Source: Oscillospiraceae bacterium
GTDB lineage: Bacteria; Bacillota; Clostridia; Oscillospirales; Oscillospiraceae
DNA length: 64,000 nucleotides
Assembly: GCA_020025305.1 (NCBI GenBank)
Contig: JAHHSG010000003.1
Span: 105,881 to 169,880 of the forward strand
Direction of reading: 5' to 3'
Shown here: positions 17,970 through 24,876 of the stretch, piece by piece
How the letters are laid out: every line of letters starts with the position of its first letter
Numbering within the stretch: position 1 is the first letter of the stretch
The notes under the pieces: model-generated
Database searches by the model: none
What the model saw: the letters and a program-made list of their open reading frames with translations, nothing else
What the model was told of the DNA's origin: nothing
Position numbers and translations under genes: made by a program

Positions 17970-18464
17970 ATGCATCGGATCAGCAAGGAAAACTATTATC
18001 TGGATATCGCCGAAACCGTTATGGAGCGGGCTACCTGCCTGCGTCGGATCTACGGGGCCATCATTGTGAAAAATGATGAAATCATCTCCACCGGCTACAA
18101 TGGCGCTCCCCGCGGTCGGAAAAACTGTGTGGATATGGGCTTTTGCACCCGTGAGGCATTGAAGGTCCCACGGGGCGAGCGTTACGAGCTGTGCCGCAGT
18201 GTCCACGCTGAGGCCAATGCCATCATTTCCGCCAGTCGCCGCGATATGGTGGGCGGCACCATCTATCTGGTGGGCCGAAACGCCCAGACCGGCGAGTTGC
18301 TGGGGGATGCCACCTCCTGCGCCATGTGCCGCCGCATGGTCATCAACGCCGGTCTCACCCGGGTAGTGATCCGCCGGACACCCTCCGAGTTTGAGGTGGT
18401 AGATGTACAGGAGTGGGTGGACGGCGATGATCTGGCAATTCCTGGAGAGCACTGCAGCTGCTAA
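17970..18464 (+). CDS. dCMP deaminase-like zinc deaminase
   Basis: 164-residue cytidine/deoxycytidylate deaminase family protein. The zinc site is complete: HAEANAI supplies the His and catalytic Glu, and SCAMCRRM the two cysteines. GYNGAPRGRKNC matches the substrate-binding loop of dCMP deaminases and ComEB-type proteins. A strong AGGAGG site at 17959-17964 precedes the ATG. Deamination of dCMP would feed dUMP/dTMP synthesis. It stands alone with its own promoter. The exact substrate is inferred. Confidence 0.88.
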   Translation: MHRISKENYYLDIAETVMERATCLRRIYGAIIVKNDEIISTGYNGAPRGRKNCVDMGFCTREALKVPRGERYELCRSVHAEANAIISASRRDMVGGTIYLVGRNAQTGELLGDATSCAMCRRMVINAGLTRVVIRRTPSEFEVVDVQEWVDGDDLAIPGEHCSC

Positions 18465-18504
18465 AAACACGTCGATTATAAATACATTTTGTAGTTTTTA
18501 GTAG

Positions 18505-18524
18505 AAATATTTCTATCCGTATTC
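18505..18524 (+). repeat. Direct repeat, left copy
   Basis: AAATATTTCTAT-CC-GTATTC is repeated as AAATATTTCTAT-TT-GTATTC at 20641-20660. The two copies lie on either side of the ECF transporter-aminotransferase pair. Confidence 0.6.
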
Positions 18525-18592
18525 TATATGTGCCTAAAATCACCCCCAAGGGGGAGCAACCCAAGGGAGAAGCCCAAATGGTTACGCCCCAT

Positions 18593-18689
18593 AAGGAAGT
18601 TTCTACGGAAACCTTCCTCGGAATTCTTTATTTTGCGTCGCCTCGGATTGTCGGGCAAAAGGTTTCCGTGCTTTCTACATTACTTCCTT
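18593..18689 (+). other. Long imperfect hairpin upstream of the ECF transporter gene
   Basis: AAGGAAGT (18593-18600) and ACGGAAACCTT (18605-18615) are matched by AAGGTTTCCGT (18659-18669) and ACTTCCTT (18682-18689), forming a two-part stem around a 43-base inner region. It is in the 5' region of the ECF S component gene and could be a regulatory leader or a small non-autonomous element. The rest of 18465-18864 shows no convincing gene. Confidence 0.55.
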
Positions 18690-18864
18690 ATCTGGCCTAT
18701 GTATTTGCACTCCTCCCCTGGGCCCTTTATAAGCGCCTCTCTTCTTGCGTTTGCCAATCCCTCATCGTCGAACTGGGTATATAAAAAATAATAAAACTGA
18801 TTATTTTCATAGACCCAGATCTGCACTACTCTAATAGCAAGAATAACTATGGGAGGCGTACCTG

Positions 18865-19422
18865 ATGAAAACTGCAACTACCCAGCGTGGAAGAGCACAA
18901 GAGCTGGCGCTGAGCGCTCTGTTCATCGCCTTGACCTATGCAGCTACATGGCTGCTGAATATCCGCCTTCCCTTCATGGGAAGCGGTGGATTGATCCATT
19001 TGGGCAATGTCCCTCTGTTCGTTGCCGCCATGCTGTTTGGCAAAAAGATCGGCTTTCTGGCAGGTGCCTTTGGCATGGGGCTTTTTGATCTTATGAGTGG
19101 CTGGACAGCCTGGGCGCCTTTTACCTTTTTAATTGTGGGCGCCATGGGTTTTGCTATCGGTTGGATCTCGGAGCGTCAGCCGTTCCGTGTGATGTTTGCC
19201 AACGACATTCTCTGCGTGATAGCGGCACTTATGATCAAGATTGTGGGCTACTATTTTGCAGAGGTCATCCTCTTCCACAACTGGATTGCTCCCTTTGGTT
19301 CCATCCCCGGCAATTTCATCCAAGTAGGCGTGGCCGCTGTGGTAGCACTGATTCTGGTGCCTCAGCTGCGCCGAATTGTAAAGTATCGCATTGGAAAATC
19401 GCAGGATAAAGGAGAGCGTTGA
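18865..19422 (+). CDS. ECF transporter S component, probable vitamin B6 vitamer
   Basis: 185-residue membrane protein of the ECF transporter substrate-binding class. Helices begin at LALSALFIALTYAATWLL, followed by the typical pair GGLIHLGNVPLFVAAMLFG and GFLAGAFGMGLFDLM. It is the specificity subunit and depends on an energizing module encoded elsewhere. The stop (TGA, 19420-19422) is one base before the aminotransferase start, so the two are co-translated. Because that enzyme resembles pyridoxamine-pyruvate transaminase, a B6 vitamer is the likely substrate; this is inference. Confidence 0.85.
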   Translation: MKTATTQRGRAQELALSALFIALTYAATWLLNIRLPFMGSGGLIHLGNVPLFVAAMLFGKKIGFLAGAFGMGLFDLMSGWTAWAPFTFLIVGAMGFAIGWISERQPFRVMFANDILCVIAALMIKIVGYYFAEVILFHNWIAPFGSIPGNFIQVGVAAVVALILVPQLRRIVKYRIGKSQDKGER

Positions 19423-19423
19423 T

Positions 19424-20557
19424 ATGTATCAGATCATGACAGCCGGACCTACGCAGGTCCGTGAAAATGTGAGAATGGCCCGCAGCCAGATGTGCACCAA
19501 TCCCGATCTGGACAAGGCGTTTTTTGACTTCTACAAGGAGACCTGTGCGCTCCTGTCGAAAGCAATGCACACGGAAAACCGCGCGCTCATTCTGGGCGGC
19601 GAGGGAATTCTGGGTCTGGAGGCCGCGTGCGCTTCTCTGACCGAACCGGGTGACCGGGTTCTGGTCATTGATAACGGCATTTTTGGCCGTGGATTCGGCG
19701 ATTTCGTAAAAATCTATCAAGGCCAGCCGGTGCTCTATACCACCGATTACCACAACCCTGTGGACTTGGCTGCGCTGGAGGCCTATCTGGAAAAAGATCA
19801 CGATTTCAAGTACGCCACCGTGGTACACTGTGACACCCCCAGCGGTGTATTGAATGATGTAGAGGCGATCAGCTGCCTTTTGGATCGCTACGGGATTTTG
19901 ACTGTGGCAGACTCCGTAGCCGGTATGTTCGGTGAGCCACTGGATCTCTCCCGCAGTAAGATTGACATTCTCTGCGGTGGTTCTCAAAAAGCACTGTCTG
20001 CGCCTCCGGGATTGACCATGCTTTGGGTCAGTGACCGTGCCTTTCAGGTGATGGAACAGCGCAAAACACCCATCGCCTCTTTCTACGCCAATATTTTGGC
20101 TTTCAAGAACTACTACGAGGATTTCTTCTTCCCCTACACCATGCCCATCAGCGACATCAACGGTCTGCGGGTAGCACTGGAGAATTATCTGGCAGATACC
20201 ACGGTCTATGAGAGGCATCGGGTCATCGCCGCGGCCTGCCGCAAGGCACTGACCGCCGGCGGGATCAAGCTCTATCTGGACTCCGGCTGGTCCAATACCG
20301 TCACGGTGCTGGAAGTGCCCCAGGGGATCACCGATGCCCAGCTGCTCCACGGCATGGAGAACAACTACGGCATTATGATTTCCGGCTGCTTCGATGTGCT
20401 GGCCGGAAAGGTGGTGCGTATCGGTCACATGGGTGAGAACGCCTACCCGGAGAAGGTCGCCGACACGCTGGCCGCCCTTCAGGGAACCTTGGAAAAATTA
20501 GGTGTACCGGTGGCATGCGATATGCGCGCTGTCTTTTTGAGCACTCTGGAACAATAA
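19424..20557 (+). CDS. Class V aminotransferase, pyridoxamine-pyruvate transaminase-like
   Basis: 377-residue PLP fold-type I enzyme. The Schiff-base lysine is in GGSQKALSAPPGLTML. Segments LGLEAACASL, GIFGRGFGDF, HCDTPSGVLN and VRIGHMG closely follow the pattern I know from pyridoxamine-pyruvate transaminase, rather than ordinary alanine-glyoxylate aminotransferase. The likely reaction is pyridoxamine plus pyruvate to pyridoxal plus alanine, inside the cell. The ATG at 19424 has an AAAGGAGAG site inside the end of the upstream transporter gene. It is followed by a strong terminator. Confidence 0.82.
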   Translation: MYQIMTAGPTQVRENVRMARSQMCTNPDLDKAFFDFYKETCALLSKAMHTENRALILGGEGILGLEAACASLTEPGDRVLVIDNGIFGRGFGDFVKIYQGQPVLYTTDYHNPVDLAALEAYLEKDHDFKYATVVHCDTPSGVLNDVEAISCLLDRYGILTVADSVAGMFGEPLDLSRSKIDILCGGSQKALSAPPGLTMLWVSDRAFQVMEQRKTPIASFYANILAFKNYYEDFFFPYTMPISDINGLRVALENYLADTTVYERHRVIAAACRKALTAGGIKLYLDSGWSNTVTVLEVPQGITDAQLLHGMENNYGIMISGCFDVLAGKVVRIGHMGENAYPEKVADTLAALQGTLEKLGVPVACDMRAVFLSTLEQ

Positions 20558-20596
20558 AAAATGGGGACATACGATTTTGTATGTCCCCATTTTTTC
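20556..20596 (+). terminator. Terminator after the aminotransferase gene
   Basis: ATGGGGACATAC pairs with GTATGTCCCCAT around GATTTT, with A-rich and T-rich flanks that allow function on both strands. Confidence 0.9.
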
Positions 20597-20640
20597 GTGG
20601 AAAAGCGGATAACTTGAACACTATTTGTATTTTTATTTCA

Positions 20641-20660
20641 AAATATTTCTATTTGTATTC
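20641..20660 (+). repeat. Direct repeat, right copy
   Basis: Second copy of the 20-base repeat seen at 18505-18524 (two mismatches in the middle). The surrounding 20597-20818 holds no recognisable gene. Confidence 0.6.
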
Positions 20661-20818
20661 GATAAGTACATATTTCTCATGGGGCAATTCACCGCTACGG
20701 GCGTAAGTTATCCCCAACCACTGGATGCAGCTGTGTACCACTCTTATCATCCCATACGCTTATACAAACTCCGGTGCACGCTTTCTTACAGCGTCATCGC
20801 TGCTCCTCGGTAAAGAAA

Positions 20819-20846
20819 AAAGACACGGCGTACGCCGTGTCTTTTT
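20819..20846 (-). terminator. Terminator of the rpsF-ssb-rpsR operon
   Basis: A perfect stem AAAGACACGGCG / CGCCGTGTCTTT lies 22 bases past the rpsR stop and is followed on the minus strand by Ts. Confidence 0.9.
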
Positions 20847-20867
20847 AATACGCATTTGGTTCGTAAC

Positions 20868-21119
20868 TTACTCAGTCACGAAAGGCAGCAGAGCAATCTG
20901 ACGGGCGCGCTTGATGGCCTCGGTCAGCTGACGCTGATGCATAGCGCAGGTACCAGTGGTTCTGCGGGGCAGAATCTTGGAGCGCTCGGAAATAAAGCGA
21001 CGCAGCTTAGCGGCGTCCTTGTAATCGATATACTCGCACTTATCTACGCAGAACTGGCAAACCTTTCTCCGCTTGCGGTTACCGCCGCGGGGGGCTCTGT
21101 TTTCGCGATCCATAGCCAT
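20868..21119 (-). CDS. rpsR: 30S ribosomal protein S18
   Basis: 83 residues. The N-terminus is rich in Arg and Lys, and the cysteine cluster KVCQFCVDKCEYIDYKD marks the zinc-binding form of S18. LRRFISERSKILPRRTTGTC is the conserved ribosomal core. An AGGAGG site lies 8 bases before the first ATG at 21119; a second ATG two codons later is possible. Last gene of the conserved rpsF-ssb-rpsR operon. Confidence 0.97.
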   Translation of the reverse strand: MAMDRENRAPRGGNRKRRKVCQFCVDKCEYIDYKDAAKLRRFISERSKILPRRTTGTCAMHQRQLTEAIKRARQIALLPFVTE

Positions 21120-21167
21120 GGAAGGTTCCTCCTTTAATCAAAAATTACAATGTGCTTCACGCACAAC

Positions 21168-21638
21168 TCAGAACGGCAGGTCGCCGTCCTCCTCATCAAT
21201 CTCGGCAAATGCGGACGGGCCGCCCACAGGAGCGGAATAACCGCCGGAGGGCGCACTATAGCCCCCGCTGGGAGCTCCGTAAGCCGGGGCACTGTCGTAG
21301 CCGCCGGACATGCCATCTCGCTTGGAGTCGCCGAAATAGATGTTGTCGGCAACCACTTCCGCACTTCTGCGGTTGTTGCCGTCCTTGTCTTTCCAGTCAC
21401 GGATCTGCAGACGGCCTTCCACAACGGCCATACGGCCCTTGGTGAAGTACTTAGACACGAATTCTGCTGTGCTGCGCCAAGCCACCACATCAATGAAATC
21501 CGTTTCCTTCTCCCCGGACTGGGACTTAAAATCCCGATCCACGGCCAAAGAAAAACTGGTCACGGCGGTGCCACTTTGTGTGCGGCGCAGCTCAGGATCA
21601 CGCGTCAAACGACCCATGATGAAAATTTTGTTCAGCAT
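21168..21638 (-). CDS. ssb: Single-stranded DNA-binding protein
   Basis: 156 residues: an N-terminal OB fold starting MLNKIFIMGRLTRDPELR, a Gly/Ser/Tyr-rich linker with SGGYSAP repeats at about 117-140, and the acidic tail ending DEEDGDLPF that binds partner proteins. It binds ssDNA in replication, repair and recombination. It lies between rpsF and rpsR as in most Firmicutes. Confidence 0.97.
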   Translation of the reverse strand: MLNKIFIMGRLTRDPELRRTQSGTAVTSFSLAVDRDFKSQSGEKETDFIDVVAWRSTAEFVSKYFTKGRMAVVEGRLQIRDWKDKDGNNRRSAEVVADNIYFGDSKRDGMSGGYDSAPAYGAPSGGYSAPSGGYSAPVGGPSAFAEIDEEDGDLPF

Positions 21639-21650
21639 TGCGCGCCTCCC

Positions 21651-21947
21651 TTACTCGCCCTTGCAGACGATCATAGAACGCATGATGCCCTCGGTAATAC
21701 CCAGGATACGATCCAGCTCCTTGGGGAACTCGGGGCCGCTGGTGAAGCTCATCAGCACATAGTAACCCTCGGTCTTGTAGTCGATTGCGTAAGCCAGCTT
21801 GCGCTTGCCCCACTCGTCAACGACCACGTTGGAACCGTTCTGCTCAGCCAGAGTCTGGAACTTTGCTACGGTAGCAGCAATAGCCTCCTCACCCTGTGCA
21901 GGGTCGATGATGTAAACGACCTCATAGTTGGCAGAAATTTTAGCCAT
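21651..21947 (-). CDS. rpsF: 30S ribosomal protein S6
   Basis: 98 residues from the ATG at 21947, which follows a strong GGAGGTG site; the frame is open a little further upstream but MAKISANYEVVYIIDPAQGE is the family start. Core motifs are DEWGKRKLAYAIDYKTEGYY and the LDRILGITEGIMRSM helix. S6 pairs with S18 on the 30S platform, which matches the operon order. Confidence 0.97.
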   Translation of the reverse strand: MAKISANYEVVYIIDPAQGEEAIAATVAKFQTLAEQNGSNVVVDEWGKRKLAYAIDYKTEGYYVLMSFTSGPEFPKELDRILGITEGIMRSMIVCKGE

Positions 21948-22028
21948 ACTTTTGCACCTCCTTTTGGACATTTGGCCCTCATTTCTCGAATGAGAGCAAG
22001 GATTTGCTCACAAAATGCAAGCCTTATT

Positions 22029-22056
22029 ATTATATAAGATTTTCAATAAAAGTCAA
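22029..22056 (-). promoter_or_regulatory. Promoter of the rpsF-ssb-rpsR operon
   Basis: On the minus strand TTGACT (22056-22051), a 16-base spacer and a perfect TATAAT (22034-22029) lie about 80 bases before rpsF. Confidence 0.8.
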
Positions 22057-22090
22057 GCCGTATTTCGATTTTTTCTTAAAAAAAGAAGAA

Positions 22091-22117
22091 AAAACGGAGG
22101 AAATCCTCCGTTTTTTT
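22091..22117. terminator. Symmetric terminator between anti-sigma and rpsF units
   Basis: ACGGAGG and CCTCCGT form a short stem around AAAT, with A-rich and T-rich flanks, so it can work on either strand. On the minus strand it backs up the terminator at 22190-22226. Confidence 0.75.
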
Positions 22118-22189
22118 ATCTCTCCGGTTTTTCCAGCGCTTTCTACCGCAGTTTCCGGCAAAAAGAAAGGAGAAGTCCTTATTTTCTGC

Positions 22190-22226
22190 AAACAAGGCCG
22201 AACGAACTTCGTTCCGCCCTTGTTTT
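22190..22226 (-). terminator. Terminator after the anti-sigma factor gene
   Basis: CAAGG-CGAACGAA pairs with TTCGTTCG-CCTTG with one internal mismatch, 13 bases past the anti-sigma stop on the minus strand. Confidence 0.7.
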
Positions 22227-22238
22227 TCTGCAGATCCA

Positions 22239-22835
22239 TCAATTGGGCAGGTACAGCCATAGCTCTGTCTCCGGGAGGGCAAGACCAGGCACAGCTCTGT
22301 TCAGTGCCGCCGCTTCTTCCCCTGTAAGGGTATAGAGCGGAGTGCCCTCCGCATCTGTTTTGTCTGCCGCGCGCACCTGCTCTGCCAGCCAGGAGCGTAC
22401 TGCCTCCGTCTGCTCCTCTGTCAAGGTATCGCTCACCACCGTACCATCGGCACTCTGACAGCGGTAGGAGGCCGTCGCATCGCTGCCGCTGTAAGACTCT
22501 TGGATTTCCCGGGCCATAGTGCCTGCCGGGGGCGCATCGGAGCGCTTTGCTGCCCCTACGCCAATGCCTGCCACCAGCACAAGGCAGGCCGCAGCCACAG
22601 CCACGGGCATCCAGCGGTGCGGGCTCTTTCTCCTGCTCTGCGGCGTTGCACGTACCTCGGACATAACACGCTCTCTAAATCCTGAGGGCGCCGCCACCGG
22701 CCTGCGCAGCTCCTCCAATGCCTGATACCAATGGCGGCAGGCAGGACAGGTTTCCATATGGCGGCGCAATTCGCTGCGTTCTTCCTCCGGCAGCGTGTTG
22801 TCAAGCAACGATTCAATTCGGTCAAAATCACACAT
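22239..22835 (-). CDS. Zinc-finger anti-sigma factor, membrane-anchored
   Basis: 198 residues. The N-terminal ZAS domain carries the H-x3-C-x2-C motif HMETCPAC (His26, Cys30, Cys33). A single transmembrane helix spans about residues 76-98, after RKSPHRWM, and an extracytoplasmic domain of about 100 residues follows. It should hold the co-encoded ECF sigma factor at the membrane until a signal, probably proteolysis, releases it. The start overlaps the sigma stop (TGATG). Confidence 0.9.
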   Translation of the reverse strand: MCDFDRIESLLDNTLPEEERSELRRHMETCPACRHWYQALEELRRPVAAPSGFRERVMSEVRATPQSRRKSPHRWMPVAVAAACLVLVAGIGVGAAKRSDAPPAGTMAREIQESYSGSDATASYRCQSADGTVVSDTLTEEQTEAVRSWLAEQVRAADKTDAEGTPLYTLTGEEAAALNRAVPGLALPETELWLYLPN

Positions 22836-23425
22836 CAGCGATTTCCCTCCTCTCCATATCGTTTGACGGAAGAAGCGTCAAAAACGTTCCCCTGCTGTAA
22901 GAAAATTTGCCGCAGCTGTTTTTTGGCCCGGTTCAGCCGGGATTTTACCGTGCCGCTCTCCAATCGGAGCATCTTCCCAATCTCCTCATAGCTCAGCTGT
23001 TCCATCTGGCGCAGCAATAAAATCTGGCGGTGCTCCGGTGTGAGACACAGCAGGGCCTTGTGCAGGCTTTCCCGCACTTCCCCGGCCTCTGCATCCTCTT
23101 GAGGGGTCCCCTCCGCCGCCAGTTCCGACTGCTCCTCCACCGGCGTGGTGTTGCGGTGGCGTTTTTCACGGCGCAGAAAATCTACCGCCGCATTGGAGGT
23201 GAGCTGATAGAGCCACGAGGAGAACTTACTCTCGCCCCGAAAAGAGGGCAATCCGCGCCACGCCGCCAAAAAAGCCTCCTGAGCCACCTCTTCGGCATCA
23301 TGGGCATTGCCGCACATCCGCAGCGCCAATCGATAGACGCTATTTTGATAGCGCCTCACCAGTTCCTCGAAAGCCGCCGGATCTCCCTTTTTAGCCTGCT
23401 CTACGATGGTCCGTTCATCCATCAT
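22835..23425 (-). CDS. ECF-family RNA polymerase sigma factor
   Basis: 196 residues. Region 2 is clear in NAHDAEEVAQEAFLAAWRG and KFSSWLYQLTSNAAVDFLRR; region 4 in LTPEHRQILLLRQMEQLSYE and IGKMLRLESGTVKSRLNRAK. A linker of about 30 residues rich in Glu separates them. It is coupled on both sides: its start overlaps the dusB stop (ATGA) and its stop overlaps the anti-sigma gene. The regulon is unknown. Confidence 0.94.
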   Translation of the reverse strand: MMDERTIVEQAKKGDPAAFEELVRRYQNSVYRLALRMCGNAHDAEEVAQEAFLAAWRGLPSFRGESKFSSWLYQLTSNAAVDFLRREKRHRNTTPVEEQSELAAEGTPQEDAEAGEVRESLHKALLCLTPEHRQILLLRQMEQLSYEEIGKMLRLESGTVKSRLNRAKKQLRQIFLQQGNVFDASSVKRYGEEGNR

Positions 23426-24390
23426 TTCAGATCCCTCTTAATCCCCTCTGTCACACGGTACACATCCTCCAGCGTATTCATACGGACAATCTGCTCTTTA
23501 TAATAATTGGCGTGAGCCACACCCTTGAGATACCACGCATAGTGGCGCCGCGCCTCCAAAATGGCGATGTGCTCCCCCTTGTCCTCCACCGCCAGTTCAA
23601 TCTGGCGCACAGCGGTGTCGCACCGCTCATGGAGCGGCGGCAGGTCTGGAATTTCTTTTCCTTCCAGCGCCGCCTTGGCCTGTGCAAAGAGCCATGGATT
23701 TCCGAAGCAGCCCCGGCCGATCATCACCATGTCCGCGCCGGTGGCGTGGAGCAGCGCCACGGCATCCTGCGCAGAAAATACATCCCCGTTGGCAATTACA
23801 GGGATGTGCAGCGCCTCTTTCACCTCCCGGATGGTGGTCCAGTCGGCGGCACCGGAATACATCTGGGCACGGGTGCGTCCGTGGATGGCCACCGCCGCCA
23901 CCCCCACCTGCTCCAGTGCCCGGCTCAGCTCCAAGGCATTGATGCTCCCCTTGTCCCAGCCGCGGCGCATCTTGACGGTGACCGGCACGGGGCAGGCCTT
24001 CACCACCGCCTCGGCCACGCGGGCAGCCTTGTCCACATCCTTCATTAAAGCACTGCCGTCGCCGTTGGACACCACCTTGCCCACAGGACAGCCCATGTTG
24101 ATATCCATAAAGTCCGCTCCGGAGATTTCTGCCGCTATACAGGAAGCCTCCGCCATGCATACCGGATCGCTCCCAAAAATCTGAACAGAGGCGGGATGCT
24201 CACCGTCAAAGAGTTTCAAAAGGCCGCGGCTCTTGCGGTCTTGATAACATAACGCCTTCGAGCTGACCATCTCCGTGGTGGTCATCCCAGCGCCCTGTTC
24301 GGCGCAGATTTGACGAAAGGCCAGATCTGTGACACCGGCCATAGGTGCCAGCGCCAGACGGCTGGAAAGAGTGACATTGCCTATTTTCAT
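23422..24390 (-). CDS. dusB: tRNA-dihydrouridine synthase (DusB/NifR3 family)
   Basis: FMN-dependent TIM-barrel enzyme that reduces uridines in the tRNA D-loop. 322 residues starting MKIGNVTLSSRLALAPMAGV. The catalytic Cys is in DINMGCPVGKVV, followed by NGDGSALMKD; phosphate-binding parts include IHGRTRAQMYSG and VIANGDVFSAQDA. It overlaps the sigma gene by four bases, so tRNA modification and the sigma factor share a transcript. Confidence 0.95.
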   Translation of the reverse strand: MKIGNVTLSSRLALAPMAGVTDLAFRQICAEQGAGMTTTEMVSSKALCYQDRKSRGLLKLFDGEHPASVQIFGSDPVCMAEASCIAAEISGADFMDINMGCPVGKVVSNGDGSALMKDVDKAARVAEAVVKACPVPVTVKMRRGWDKGSINALELSRALEQVGVAAVAIHGRTRAQMYSGAADWTTIREVKEALHIPVIANGDVFSAQDAVALLHATGADMVMIGRGCFGNPWLFAQAKAALEGKEIPDLPPLHERCDTAVRQIELAVEDKGEHIAILEARRHYAWYLKGVAHANYYKEQIVRMNTLEDVYRVTEGIKRDLK

Positions 24391-24454
24391 GGAAAATCCT
24401 CCGAAAATCTCTACATTCGGGGATATTATACCACATCATCTACTGCAGAACAAC

Positions 24455-24497
24455 GAAAAAAGAGGGAGGCGAACAGCTCTGTGCCGTCCGCCTCCCC
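24455..24497 (-). terminator. Terminator between the small membrane protein gene and dusB
   Basis: GGGAGGCG and CGCCTCCC form a strong stem; on the minus strand it is followed by TCTTTTTTCG. Confidence 0.85.
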
Positions 24498-24523
24498 AAC
24501 GTGAGAAGAGAAAATATAACCCC

Positions 24524-24799
24524 TCAGATCAGATACACCAACAGCCACATAAGGCCGATGGCAGCGCCGCCCAGAATGGCTGCCAGCCAAGGCGGCAGGG
24601 AAATTTTCCTGTGCGGTGATACGCCGTGTGTATGGGCATAATTCTTGGCGATGCGTACTGCCTGCTCTACGATCTGCTCTGATGGCACGCCGCTTTCGTC
24701 CGAAACTGCGTCATTACGAATGATAAATATTGCCTGTTCAAAGATGTGGGGATCGGGCGAATCCACCACGATAACCCGCCGGGAAATGCCTCTAACCAA
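24524..24799 (-). CDS. Small membrane-anchored protein of unknown function
   Basis: I do not recognise this protein. A TTG at 24799 is the best start: an AGGAGG site lies 9 bases upstream, giving 91 residues; an ATG at 24832 is in frame but lacks a good site. The protein has a mixed alpha/beta N-terminal part (RRVIVVDSPDPHIFEQAIFI), a helix, and one C-terminal transmembrane segment LPPWLAAILGGAAIGLMWLL. It is a tail-anchored cytoplasmic protein by topology. It lies between spoIIE and dusB. Confidence 0.75.
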   Translation of the reverse strand: MVRGISRRVIVVDSPDPHIFEQAIFIIRNDAVSDESGVPSEQIVEQAVRIAKNYAHTHGVSPHRKISLPPWLAAILGGAAIGLMWLLVYLI

Positions 24800-24876
24800 G
24801 AAATATACCCTCCTCCTGCCGTTTGATATCATCAGTATTTCCCCGGCACAGAGAAGTTATACGCCTGCAAAGAAAA

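Noticed and set aside
18530..18784. Two overlapping short plus-strand frames upstream of the ECF gene
   Set aside because: No ribosome site, no family, and they cover the large hairpin.
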